A stretch of 64,000 bases of DNA from contig CAJQUW010015364.1 of assembly GCA_907163375.1 (NCBI GenBank), positions 124,001-188,000 on the forward strand. The letters are read 5' to 3'. The translations under genes and the position numbers were made by a program. The DNA is from Prostheceraeus crozeri. Taxonomy: Eukaryota > Platyhelminthes > Polycladida > Euryleptidae. The notes under the pieces are model-generated. The model was not told where the DNA came from and ran no database searches. It saw only the letters and a list, made by a program, of their open reading frames with translations. Each line of letters starts with the position of its first letter. Position 1 is the stretch's first letter. Below are positions 10,896 to 20,690 of this stretch, in pieces.

Positions 10896-12623
10896 TTATT
10901 GTCCGGATAAACAAGACAAACACACCAAATTTGAATGCAATGAACAAATGAATCGTCCGCAAGAAGTACATGTGGAGCGCGTCTTCTTATCTGCAGATCT
11001 TGGGCAGGAAAAGCATCTTCCTTTCACTGAAGTTTGTACTCGAGGAACTTGCGATGCTTGTAATTCCTGAGCACGTGTTCTCGATTCCTGTTGATACCGT
11101 ACGAGGGCGAATCCCAAACTCAGCAAGAATAGTCTGCGCCGGTTTGATTTATGCTGATTCACTTGTGGAAAGAGCTCTTTGTGAAGAACAAAGGCATTCA
11201 GACAAGCAATATCTAGGATGCTGCAAAACACTGGCACGTGCCATCTCCGGGACTTGTACTTTGTTGTATACAAGGCAATCATTTGATCCATCCTGTCGGT
11301 GCCATCTTTACGATGATTGTAATCGATAATCACTGATGGCTTTTGGTTTTCAGCATTACTCAAGGTCGGCGAGGAATGCTCGCTGCTGAGAACGATGACC
11401 ATCTTTGTCTTCTTTGCTTTGTACGCCACGATTTGAATATTATCTCTCGTGTATAGGAATTGAGAAGTATGCAATCGTGTACCTCTATGACTTCTGATTT
11501 CCAGGGGGACTTCCCTTCGATTTGCCCTCATTGTTCCCAGGAGTGTCATGTTTCTCTCCAAGAGTTTTCGAGAAAGTGAGAGAGAACAAAAGAAGTTGTC
11601 CGTTGTTATACCAATTCCTGGTGCACGAAGAGGCTCTGTTAGCTTCAGCACGACATGCTCTCCTAGTGGACAGTCCTCTCTGGTTTCATCCTTTCCAGTA
11701 TACATCACAATGTTCCAGCAGTATGCAGAGGTCGAATCGTTGAGACACCAAAATTTCAATCCATATTTCGCAGGTTTCGACGGAATATATTGTATGAATC
11801 GACACCTGCCTCTAAACGGGTACAGTTGCTCATCGATAGTTATTGTTTCTCCGGGAAGGTAGCATTGCTGAGAATTATGTGTTAGTCCGTCAAGAAGTAA
11901 TAGCACAGCAGCCAACTTGTCTCGTTGCAATCGCGAAGTGCGTGTCGCTCGATTATCGAATCGCAGAAATCTTCGTAATTCTTTGAATCGTGTCAATGTC
12001 ATGGTTTTTCGAAAAATACTACGACCGTGCTCTTCATTGAATAGTTCGTCAATACTTTCAAGGTGACCTTTGTAAACGCCTCTCAATATGCACAAGCCGA
12101 TGTATGCCTTCATCTCCTCGTAATTCGTTGTTAGGAAATCTTCACCACGCACTGCGCGGCCTTCGCGATTTGTTTCGAACACCAAAGTGTCAATCATTTT
12201 TTTGTCAAAAATTTGAAGAAAAGAAGATTCTTCATCATGAACTCGGGCAGAGGCATAGGGTAATGGTCCTGGACGGTGGCGAATGAGATTTCGAGCTAGT
12301 GTCTGACCTCTTCGAGGAGCCTTTGTTGTCCACAATTCTCCGTCTGGACTTCTGTACTCGTGAGTTCGGTCCTCGATTCGCGGCAGTGTCGCTTCCTCCT
12401 CGGATTCATCCGATTCCTCAGATTCTTCCACTAAATTCGGTTGTAGCTCCTCTTCTTCCATATCAGAAAGACGTTCTTCTTCATCTGATATCTGCGAGTC
12501 AATATCTACAGTGTCATTTTCCATTGCTTCTTCGATTCGTTGAAAGGCAACAAGTGCACTGAAGTGTCTCTCTCGACGGGCAGCCATGACAAAGAGTGCA
12601 GTAATACGGGCCAAGTATTTCAT
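10896..12623 (-). CDS. piggyBac transposase, uninterrupted, 575 aa
   Basis: The N-terminal part (residues 35-78) is strongly acidic, as in other piggyBac transposases. The catalytic triad is visible as D264 (TIDEQLYPFRGR), D342 (GITTDNFF) and D443 (KDGTDRMDQM). Each is offset by four residues from the D268/D346/D447 triad known in Trichoplusia ni piggyBac. The C-terminus (537-571) is cysteine-rich (CFSC, CTSC, CSLH, CLSC), matching the zinc-binding cysteine-rich domain of the family. The length is normal. The enzyme cuts and pastes at TTAA. The start could be Met1, Met13 or Met34; the acidic domain is kept with any of them. No stop or frameshift is seen. The closest known relatives should be PGBD4-like transposases; that is from memory of the family. 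Confidence 0.92.
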   Translation of the reverse strand: MKYLARITALFVMAARRERHFSALVAFQRIEEAMENDTVDIDSQISDEEERLSDMEEEELQPNLVEESEESDESEEEATLPRIEDRTHEYRSPDGELWTTKAPRRGQTLARNLIRHRPGPLPYASARVHDEESSFLQIFDKKMIDTLVFETNREGRAVRGEDFLTTNYEEMKAYIGLCILRGVYKGHLESIDELFNEEHGRSIFRKTMTLTRFKELRRFLRFDNRATRTSRLQRDKLAAVLLLLDGLTHNSQQCYLPGETITIDEQLYPFRGRCRFIQYIPSKPAKYGLKFWCLNDSTSAYCWNIVMYTGKDETREDCPLGEHVVLKLTEPLRAPGIGITTDNFFCSLSLSRKLLERNMTLLGTMRANRREVPLEIRSHRGTRLHTSQFLYTRDNIQIVAYKAKKTKMVIVLSSEHSSPTLSNAENQKPSVIIDYNHRKDGTDRMDQMIALYTTKYKSRRWHVPVFCSILDIACLNAFVLHKELFPQVNQHKSNRRRLFLLSLGFALVRYQQESRTRAQELQASQVPRVQTSVKGRCFSCPRSADKKTRSTCTSCGRFICSLHSNLVCLSCLSGQ

Positions 12624-12904
12624 CGGTCACTTCTAAATAGATGTCATCTGAGTTCAGCTCAAGCCAATCCGATTGCGTGACTTTTCAGGGAGAGTAGCTG
12701 TGGTGTCGGCTTGCTATGGTCTTGACCTCTTATTGATCTTGCGTTGAATGTTGGAATGCGTCGGCAGCGCTAGCCGTGCGCATAGCTCATGGTGTAATTG
12801 TCCCTCCATCTGGCTCGCGCGCGCTCTCTATCTTTTTTTCACTCACATGTATTGCCTGGATCAGCACATGTACGCTCGCACTTCATCTGTGGAATCTTGA
12901 CCTT

Positions 12905-12921
12905 GGGGTCCATTGGACCCC
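12905..12921. repeat. piggyBac subterminal palindrome, copy 2
   Basis: GGGGTCCATTGGACCCC differs from copies 1 and 3 only at the central position. It lies between the transposase start and the right end. Confidence 0.75.
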
Positions 12922-13084
12922 AACAATCACAAACGTAATAACCCACATTTTTATTCAAATCCACTAACCCTAACCTTGTCAAGCATTTAGGGATATAAGC
13001 GCTTGGAAAAATAGTAATTCTCAGGTAATTAGAAAAACATTGCATACAAATAAGTGGAAAAATCTGACTAGCAAAACATTTTTT

Positions 13085-13101
13085 GGGGTCCAATGGACCC
13101 C
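13085..13101. repeat. piggyBac subterminal palindrome, copy 3
   Basis: This copy is identical to copy 1 and ends 15 bp from the right terminus. Confidence 0.75.
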
Positions 13102-13116
13102 AAAATCATCAAAGGG

Positions 13117-13120
13117 TTAA
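13117..13120. repeat. right TTAA target duplication of piggyBac
   Basis: TTAA follows the terminal AAAGGG of the transposon and matches the copy at 10,692-10,695. Confidence 0.9.
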
Positions 13121-15069
13121 AAGAGGTTGCAACCGATGTCATAGGACTTGCCCCGAGGCTGAAAGTAACTTATTCTTGGATAGGCAATGAGACTCTCAAG
13201 TTAATTCATGAACGAAGAGAAGCTCGGCGTGTTTCAGATAGCCTTTTGATTAAAAAGCTGAACAAGAAGATAAAGAAAAGCCTGCGTAAAGACAAGAAAA
13301 CCTGGCTAGAACGACAGTGCGCTGAAATCGACGAGTTCGATAGAATGCATAAAGGCAAAGTACTTTTTCGAAAAATCTCCGCACTTACTGAACCAGCAGC
13401 TACTGAAAAACAAAGTGTAATCAATGACTCCACAGGTCTAACCCTCATAGAACCCAACCAGGTTCTAAAGCGTTGGGAAGAATACGCTAAGTAGCTTTTC
13501 GGTTCAACTTCACCGGTTTTCCATCAGGAGCTGGTTACTACGCCTCCAGCAAAAAAGGAGCCTGTTCCGCTGCTTGCAGAAGTCCAGAACGCGGTAAAGA
13601 AACTGAAAATGGGCAAGACTGCAGGTTGTGACAATGTGCCTGCGGAACTCGTGAAGTTCGCTGGAGACTTTGCCACAAAAAGTCTTCACAAGCTTTGCGT
13701 GAGGATTTGGGAAACGGAACGTTGGCCAGACGATTGGAGAGAGCAAGAACTCGTATTACTGCACAAGACTGGCAATCCCAAAGAGTGTGGCAATTATCGC
13801 ACCATTGCGCTCATATCGCATGCTAGCAAAGTCCTCCTCAATATACTGCTGGACCGCCTGCGCATGAAGATAGAACAGGAACTCCCAGATGAACAAGCAG
13901 GGTTTCGAATTGGCAAAGGCACCGCAAACATGTTGGCAACCCTACAAGTCATTATTGAAAAGGTTAATGACATGTCATGTGGAGCGGTTATAACTTTCAT
14001 TGATTATTCCAAGGCTTTTGACAGCGTGAGCCACGGTCAGCTCTGGGATATCATGTCTACTTTTGGATTCCCTGATCACTTCGTCAACCTGATAAAGTCC
14101 CTCTACTGCAATCAGCAAGGATTTATTCGTTGGAACGGAGACCGAACCAAGCAATTTCCAATCAAAAAGGGTGTGCGTCAAGGATGTATTCTATCACCGC
14201 ATCTTTTCAGTTTGTATACTGAGCAAATCATGAGAGAAACCGATCTTACGAACGCTGGCATAAATATCGGAGGCAGACAAATAAGCAATGTCAGGTATGC
14301 CGATGACACAGCTTTGATAGCCAAGAACATGAGTGAAATGCAGGAGATGGTTGACCAGGTAAATGCCGCAGGAATTGAGAGGTCGCTCAAGCTAAATGCA
14401 AGGAAGACAAAAGTAATGCGAGTCGGTTCAACACGTGACGAAGATAGCACAATCACAGTTGGGGCTGAGACTGTTGCAGAGGTCGATCGCATCAAATATC
14501 TTGGCTCTATCAAGAAAAATGATGGAAGTTGCACAGAAGACGTCCGTGTGAGAATAGCTATGGCTAAGGCGAAGATGAACAGACTGAACAAGCTATGGGC
14601 AGATAGGGCACTACCAACAAAGCTCAAGATGAAATTAGTGATGATGCTTGTGTGGCCAATTCCATCATATGGAGCGGAAGGATGGACGCTGAAAACTGCA
14701 GACGAGAAACACATCGAAGCTGCCGAAATGTGGTTCTGGAGGAGAATGTTGCGCATAAATTACAGAGAGCACCGAACGAATGCCAGAATCTTCGAGCAAC
14801 TGGCCACTACCCCTATGTTACTTCGACACATTCGGAAAAGGAAACTCTCCTTCTACGGTTATCAATGCAGGGAGGGAGGATGCCTTTTAACGAGAACTGT
14901 CCTGCAAGGCAACATGGAGGGCAACCGGCGCAGAGGAAGGCCCAGGACGCAGTATGTCAACAACATCATGAAATGGACCGGACTCAACATGTACGAATTG
15001 AACTGCGCAACGCGTGAGCGAAAACTGTGGCGTGTAATCTCAAATGGGTCGGCCGAAGTTCAGCAATGA
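13121..15069 (+). pseudogene. RTE LINE: reverse transcriptase part
   Basis: The frame resumes right after the piggyBac. The linker (13,121-13,491) ends at an in-frame TAG at 13,492-13,494; the rest, 13,495-15,069, is open. RT motifs are visible in order: GCDNVPAELVK, LLHKTGNPKECGNYRTIAL, DEQAGFRIGKGT, ITFIDYSKAFDSV, KKGVRQGCILSPHLF, and the catalytic box YADDTALI near 14,296. The C-terminal region has the RTE-like pattern ending in RERKLWRVI. The protein would copy LINE RNA at a nicked target. Confidence 0.85.
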
Positions 15070-15098
15070 ATATGCCGCATAAACTAAACTAAACTAAC

Positions 15099-15110
15099 TA
15101 ACAATAATTC
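15099..15110. repeat. right 12-bp target-site duplication of the RTE LINE
   Basis: This is an exact copy of 9,317-9,328, placed after the LINE tail. Polinton 1 sequence resumes from here. Confidence 0.8.
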
Positions 15111-15156
15111 ATGCGACATTGTTTTGAATGGAAAAATGCACCAATTGTCGAATTAT

Positions 15157-15232
15157 GTCAGCACTTTTATCGACAACCATGTCGGCGCTTTTATCGACAA
15201 CCATGTCGGCACTTTTATCGACAGCCATGTCG
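15157..15232. repeat. 24-bp minisatellite, about 3 units, in Polinton 1
   Basis: The unit TGTCAGCACTTTTATCGACA plus four bases repeats three times with one or two changes each. On the minus strand it stays in frame and reads as repeats of MVVDKSAD. I do not consider this enough to call a gene. Confidence 0.7.
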
Positions 15233-15235
15233 ACA

Positions 15236-15646
15236 AACTTTCTGACACATTTCCTGGCTCCAAAACTGGTTATGGTTGTGGTGTAAATTTCCATTAGCGT
15301 TCAAGGTCATCCTATTAAAAGCTTACGGGAATTATTCTCATTGAAGACAAACAATTGTTTTAAAGAATGCATGTCATTGTGAATACAATATTCCTGTAAC
15401 AGACAGGATCGAGAGAGAGAAAAAAGTCACGCTGCTCCGTAAAAGTTCAATTGAGTTGTCCAACCGAACAATGTCATGGCATGATATACAAAGAGTTCCA
15501 TTTACAAAAGTCAGTGATGAATCATCAGCACACAAAACAAGCTAGTCATTACAATACGGATCAACAAAGGCAATGAAAAGACATCAGGTCACTCAGTCAA
15601 TTAGCCGCATCACGAGAACAATTGTCAAATGCGATTGTCAGTTATG
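15236..15646. other. Polinton 1 non-coding spacer
   Basis: This stretch lies between the minisatellite and the small-protein gene. Polinton 2 also has a long non-coding spacer between its protease and small-protein gene. No gene or structured repeat is seen. Confidence 0.4.
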
Positions 15647-15847
15647 TCAATGAGTAAGAAGAAAAAGAGATCTCATCACGAACAATTCCAATTCTTTGTG
15701 TTGTGTTTCCTTATCTTTCATATACCTAACTCTATCTAGGTGTTTTTCAATGTTCATCTTTTCAATGTCCATTAAAGTAGAACTACGTTCATTTATTAAC
15801 GAGGGATATATTCTCGAAGTTTCTTCCATTTCTGAGGTTTCTTCCAT
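15647..15847 (-). pseudogene. Polinton 1: small protein near the element end, broken
   Basis: This short frame shares YPSL near the start and KHLDRVRYMKDKETQ with the 93-residue protein at 44,468-44,749 of Polinton 2. That match is what ties this segment, beyond the LINE, to the same Polinton. The function is unknown. The hydrophobic C-terminal part seen in Polinton 2 is not readable here. Confidence 0.6.
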
Positions 15848-15883
15848 TTTTTAATAAATATTTTGATATTTTTAGACCATGTG

Positions 15884-16040
15884 AAAAGACTACGTAAATT
15901 TTTGGACTACGTAAATTTTTGGACTACGTGAATTTTCGACTACGTGAAATTTTTAGACTACCTAAATTTTAGACTACGTGAAATTTTCGACCACGTGATA
16001 TTTTTAGACTTCCTAAATTTTCGACTATGTGATATTTTTG
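15884..16040. repeat. Polinton 1 end: tandem repeat of about 22 bp
   Basis: About seven units of the form GACTACGTGAAATTTTTA repeat with small changes. Several contain an ACGTGA core. Polinton 2 also has short tandem repeats at the corresponding end (44,288-44,440), although the sequence is different. Confidence 0.75.
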
Positions 16041-16330
16041 AAACCTCTTTTCGGTATATGAAAAAATCCCAACGAGCTTAGAACTTTTTTCAAATTTTAT
16101 CCTTAATATTATTTTTATTTATAAAAGTCTTTTTCAGTGTATGAAATATTCCTATACTCATTCTCAGTATATGAAAAAATCCCAACGAGCTTAAAAATGT
16201 TTTTTGATTTTATCATTTTTTTTATTTTTATAAAACTCTTTTTCAGTGTATGAAATATTTCCTATACTCATTCTAGATGTATCGTATTTTTTTAGTTGTC
16301 CTGAATCGGTCATATATTCATTTTTTTGCA
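16040..16330. repeat. Polinton 1 end: tandem repeat of about 115 bp, two units and a part
   Basis: GTATATGAAAAAATCCCAAC occurs near 16,053 and 16,166, each followed by an A/T-rich run and TTTTTCAGTGTATGAAATAT. A short block like GTCCTGAATCGGTCATATAT then appears near 16,298 and again, altered, near 16,363. The repeats run up to the point where gypsy sequence starts. Confidence 0.6.
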
Positions 16331-16389
16331 TTTTTGGGCACCTTATTTTTTTTTTTTAGTTTGTCCTGGAACGGTCTTATATACATTAC

Positions 16390-17329
16390 TTACTATGACG
16401 TTGGGGACTCCCTCCCTTGCGAAAAATCGGCGTAGAGCCCAGATGGTGAAGTCGGCCGTAGCCGTGCTAGTCAAAAAAACTTCTGGATACTTCGAGAATG
16501 CGTCTTCAATCACGAGGGCATAATACTTTCCGAGAAAAGGGCCGCAAAAGTCTATATAGACACGCTGCATTGGTTGGTAGTTGACTGGCCAAGGACTCCA
16601 ATTGGTGTGAGTCTTCGGTTTCACGGTTTGACAACGGTCGCACCGCTTAGCATACGTCAAAAGATCGAGGTTGATGGTCGGCCATCAACAAAGTAGACGG
16701 GCAAGGCTCTTCATCTTGTCTCTACCGAGATGTCCCGTGTGCAGGTATTCCAATAAAGCTTTTCGGTAGGTTGGAGGAATGACTGGAAGGCTGTTGTACA
16801 GAAGTACACCATCGGCATCAGCAGTGAGGTCGTTTCTCTTGGAGTACAACTCAGGAAATCTCTTCCTTGCCGACAAGGACCAATCCTTTCGTAGACCAGC
16901 TAAAACTGAACCATAAGCGAGTCGAGTTTCCGCAATGAGATGATCCCTGTCGAGAGGCAAAGGGTTCGAAAAATACGACGAGCAGTCGGAGGTTTGGGTC
17001 TCGGTGTAAGCGAAGCGGGAAAGATAGTCCGCATGAGCTATCGCCTTCCCAGGTCGGTGCTGTATGGAATGGCTGTACGAGCTAAGGTCCAAAGGCCATC
17101 TTTGAAGCATGGCAGCAGTTGCTTTGCCAACGGATGAAGCAGGCGAAAAAATGTGTTGTAAAACCTGGTGATCCGTATATATATGGAAGTGGGATCCATA
17201 TAAAAACTTGTGGAGTCTTCGGACAGACCAGATCATGGCGAGGGCCTCACGTTGAGTTTGAGAGTAGTTCTTCTCAGCTGCTGAAAAACTTCGGGAAATG
17301 CAGAGGATGGGATGGCCTTCTTGCTCCAA
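16390..17329 (-). pseudogene. gypsy: RNase H and partial integrase region
   Basis: RNase H blocks are visible (HPILCISRSFSAAEKNYSQTQ-type, YTDHQVL, RPGKAIAHADYLSR). Next come the integrase zinc-finger block (HTGHLGRDKM, CDRCQTVKP) and the beginning of the integrase core (VYIDFCGPFLG). The integrase is incomplete because the element ends here. The fossil is broken. Confidence 0.75.
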
Positions 17330-18665
17330 AAACAGCTCCTAGTGCATACTCGGAGGCGTCCACGTAGAGGTGACAGGTTAAACCAACTTTGAAACTGCGA
17401 AGTACGTTTCCGTTGACGATGGCTCCAATCAAGTTGTCATAAGCGAAGTTAGCTTCTCCGGTCCAAGTGAAAGCGCTTTCAGACAGGAGGTCGAATAGTG
17501 GCTTGGCTTTCGCAGCAAAGTTCTTCCCAAAGCGGCTGTAATATTGAGCAAATCCAAGGAAGGATTGAAGCTGTTTAGCTGTTGTAGGTATGGGGGCCTT
17601 CTGAACTGCAAGAATACGCTCCATGTTCGGATGGATACCTTCACCGTCAATGCTATGGCCCAAGTAAGTGAGGCTAGGTACACTGAACACGGACTTCTTC
17701 TCGTTGATTTGGACGTTTTGCTCGTTGAGAACTGTAAGCAGCTTGTGTAGACGCTGATCATACTGTTCTTGATCGTGTGCCGAAACGATGATATCATCCT
17801 GGTACGCTCTTACACCAGGTAATCCTAGAATAATGCTATCTATGACCTTCTGAAAAATTCCTGGAGATATCGTTAAAACAAACGGAAGGAATTGATATTG
17901 AAACAATCCCCAGATTGCATGTATCGTTGTTAGTTCCTTCGAACCTTCGTCGAGGGGCACTTGTAGAAAAGCGTTTGTCAAGTCTACTTTGGAGAAGACA
18001 ACAGAGCCAGCAAGTCCTTGAAACATGTCTTCGACCTGCCTCGTTGTGTTGGCAGTTTGTTTCAGGTATGGGTTCAGTGTAACTCGAAAGTCCCCGCAGA
18101 TTCGAGGTCTTCCATCGCTTTTGAGCGGCGTGACAATAGGAGTAACCCATGAACTGGCATTGACTGGCAGGATGACCCCTTTACTCACAAGTTCATCGAT
18201 GTTTTGCTTTACAGCGCTCTGTAGGCCGAAAGGTACGGGCCTTGCATTTTTGAAGATTGGATCGCATGTAGCTTCTAGGGCAACTTGTTCGACTCTGATG
18301 CCACCGCTGTTGTTTGCGGCTTGTTGTATGAGACTTGATATGGCGGAAGGCAGTTTAGGCTGAACAATGTTGGCAACATTGATGGTGACGGTGCTAGAAC
18401 CAGGAGTGCTGGTGCCTTCTTCCTTGACTATCTTAAGTCGCTTCAGATCGAATCGTCCCAAAACGCTAGGACCACCATTGTTGATAAGGAAACGAATGGT
18501 GCAAGCTATGCCATTACTGGATCGTACTGTAACCTGGGATTCACCTTCAGTGACCATGTGTGAGCCGGTCACGCCTTGGATAGCAGCAGAAGTGCCTTGT
18601 ATCGCCGAAGAAGTGCAAAGGCGCTGGAACTCGTCGCGTGACATAAATGATACTGTCGATAACAA
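17274..18665 (-). pseudogene. gypsy: protease/reverse transcriptase region
   Basis: Reverse transcriptase motifs of the Ty3/gypsy type are visible in order: RPVPFGLQSAVKQNIDEL, ASSWVTPIV, RICGDFRVTLNPYL, FSKVDLTNAFLQVPLD, LPFVLTISPGIFQKVID and YQDDIIVSA, then HSIDGEGIHPN in the connection region. The N-terminal 90 residues correspond to the protease/linker region. This is part of the fossil element. Confidence 0.8.
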
Positions 18666-18727
18666 AATCTGCTCACTTTCTCGTGAGAGTGAACGTTAAG
18701 CGATGATACATTCCTGTTGAGAAGGCT

Positions 18728-19286
18728 TCACGGCGAGTAATTTAACCACAAGCGAAGAGAAGTTGATACCTTCGTCAAATTCAGCTGTTGCATCTTGTAC
18801 AGTCGAGTTCTCAGTGCGTACCATGTTGGATTGGTGGGAGTGTGAACTGCGGCATACTTTAGCAATGTGTCCCGTTCGCTGACACTTGTAACAAACTGCA
18901 TTAAGAAATCGGCAGTTGCGGCGCCTATGTGGTCCACCTTAGGAATCACAAGGGTTGATAGCTGAAGTAGCAGTAGGTGAAGTAGAGTTGGACACTCGCT
19001 TCGAGTGAGGTTTGGACTGTGGCTGATGACTTGTACCTCGGTGCGGTCCTGCGTGGCGAGTGGGAGCTGCGTAAGCTGGACGTGAAGACTGCCTTGGCTC
19101 AAACTTCTGGTGACGCGAAGCAGAACGAGAGGTTGGCTTTGCGAAGTGTACCTGTGCGACCTGTCCCGCAAGAGCGTTGTTGACATCATCCTAATATTCC
19201 AGGATGCTCTTTGCCTTCGTGTAAGTCAAAGACGGTTCACGTAGTAGACGCTTCTGTATCTCGCGGTCGTTTACGCCAGCAACTAT
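18728..19286 (-). pseudogene. gypsy: C-terminal gag region with zinc knuckle
   Basis: The segment encodes the part of gag downstream of the insert, including NDREIQKRLLREPSLTYTK, and a cysteine/histidine nucleocapsid-type segment near 18,840-18,900. The N-terminal gag part is on the far side of the insert at 25,785-26,174. Confidence 0.65.
19281..19286. repeat. left flank duplication AACTAT of the insert in gypsy gag
   Basis: AACTAT here matches 25,779-25,784. The gag reading on both sides continues across this point, so the sequence between is an insertion. Six bases is short and could also reflect microhomology. Confidence 0.6.
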
Positions 19287-20690
19287 GACCAACCCAATTA
19301 TAACTAATACAAGCGTCGAGCGTGCTGGTCGTATCTAGTTGTCTCTCCTTGTGCTACACTTTTCCTTGATTTAAATAGGTTGCATTTTGGTTTTTGGTGG
19401 ACTATCAAATACTGTTCGATTCCTTGTCTCTTGATCTGGCTGATTCTGGAGTGCACTCATCGATTGCGTGAGCAGTTTGGGATAATTTTTGTCCTTTCTC
19501 ATTTCTGAATTCGGTTATGTGGATTGGTATTCATAAATCGCTTTTTTCGCGGCTTGTATTGTTGGTTTTTCGCAGTGTCCCTTCATCCACGACGCGCTAT
19601 TTATTTCTGGAACATCGTATCGATCATCAAGTGTGTTGTAGTGCGCGAGTGTGGGCAGGGTATTGTCCTGCTTATCAACCAGCTGTTAATTGAAGGCCTT
19701 GGTAAACCTCTCCTTGTCGTGATTGAAAAGAATCATTGATTATTTTAGTCGCTATTGGCAACTGAACAACCGACGCTGCACATCAGACTTCTGGCGTCAA
19801 AGACCGGGAATTCTTCTACAAGTATTTAGCAAGCTTAAATGAAACTTGTTGTTTCTGACTACGTCATACATCATGGAGAAACGTGGAACTCGCTCTAATT
19901 CATCGAATCTCGATGATTTAAAGATCATTCTTAGTAAAGAAAACAGCTCTTTATGCAAACATCTTGAGAGTCTAATTGAAAAGACTAAACTTGAATTAAT
20001 GAGCACAATAAAATCTGAAATTCTGAAAGTGAATGATCAGCTTGAAATGTTAAACAGTAGAATGGCCAAATTTGAAGAAGAAATTGCTGTTGTCAAGCAA
20101 GTTCAGTTACAACACAAACTTGAGATCGCTGCAGGTTATACCAAAGAAAAGTGTCATTATTACATCTTCTGACAAACCGTGGATGACACCAGTTCCAAAA
20201 TCTATGATAAACGACCGATGGGAAGCCTTTCGCACGAAGCAATGACATATTTACAATCATCTAAAGATCAAAATCAAAGCAGAGATCCAAAAGGTAAAGG
20301 AATCGTGGAGTCGAGCCCACTTAAGAAGCGTTAAAAGCGTCTGGACTCTTATGAGAGATGTCTGTGGTGGTGCGAGAGCACAAAGGCATCTTAGCTGCAA
20401 TGGCTTGGACATCAATGAAAGCTTGTATGCCATTTCAAATAACTTCATTGAGAGCTTTAACAACCATGATGATGAGATACTGAACGAGCTAACCACCGAT
20501 ACTTGGGAATGCGAAATAACACCTGAATTGGTCTTCCGATATCTAAGTGACATACGTGACAAAAAGTCAAACGGAACTGATCCGATTCCTGCTCGAATGC
20601 TGAGAGAAAGTGCTCACCTGATCAGTGAAGTTGTGTGCCATATATTCAAAAGCTCTATTCACAGCAGAAGTTTTCCAAGTCCCATTCCGA
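19287..20690 (+). mobile_element. LINE fragment (5' part with ORF1 and start of RT)
   Basis: A frame at 19,873-20,160 encodes a short coiled-coil protein (LESLIEKTKLELMSTIKSEI) like the ORF1 of CR1/L2/jockey-type LINEs. Further on, 20,180-20,690 encodes the endonuclease-RT linker (KPWMTPVPKSMINDRWEAF) and the first RT block (YLSDIRDKKSNGTDPIPARML). The endonuclease between them is deleted and the rest of RT is missing. The fragment ends where Penelope-like sequence starts. The stretch 19,287-19,860 holds no gene and may be its 5' UTR. Confidence 0.65.

Larger units (their letters stand above)
10696..13116 (-). mobile_element. complete piggyBac transposon, 2,421 bp
   Basis: TTAA sits on both sides. 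The termini are inverted: the left end starts CCCTCTGATGATT and the right end, read inward, starts CCCTTTGATGATT (13 bp, one mismatch). A single uninterrupted transposase gene lies inside on the minus strand. Three copies of a 17-bp palindrome lie near the ends. The insertion splits the RTE LINE exactly at a TTAA, so the flanking LINE frame continues on the other side. All this points to a young insertion that may still be mobile. Confidence 0.92.
9329..15098 (+). mobile_element. full-length RTE-type LINE, interrupted by piggyBac
   Basis: A 12-bp exact duplication flanks the element. Without the 2.4-kb piggyBac insertion and its duplicated TTAA it is about 3.35 kb, a normal length for RTE LINEs. 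It encodes an APE-type endonuclease followed by a reverse transcriptase. The C-terminal region resembles BovB/RTE proteins (WFWRRML, later GRPRTQYV and RERKLWRVI). It ends with a short repeat tail (AAACTAAACTAAACTAACTA). The coding sequence has one frameshift near 10,220-10,250 and in-frame stops near 10,500 and 13,492, so it is dead but recognisably complete. Confidence 0.85.
1690..16300 (-). mobile_element. Polinton/Maverick 1, broken fossil, interrupted by a LINE
   Basis: Gene content and order match Polinton 2 at 44,207-58,400 in reverse. Going from high to low coordinate: small protein, protease, integrase with PLA2-like domain, small hydrophobic protein, major capsid protein, second small protein, fibre-like coiled coil, zinc-finger protein, polymerase N-terminal region. 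The polymerase core, ATPase and penton end is missing. An RTE LINE of 5.8 kb (with a nested piggyBac) sits between the protease and the small protein. More than half of the genes are broken; I would estimate at least eight breaks besides the lost end and the insertion. It is clearly older than Polinton 2. The right boundary is set by terminal-type tandem repeats at 15,884-16,290; no terminal inverted repeat pair was recognised. Confidence 0.85.

Noticed and set aside
14178-14756. 192-residue minus-strand frame
   Set aside because: It is the antisense shadow of the RTE reverse transcriptase.
15109-15294. Minus-strand frame with MVVDKSAD repeats
   Set aside because: It is explained by a 24-bp minisatellite whose length is a multiple of three. 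Nothing similar appears in Polinton 2.
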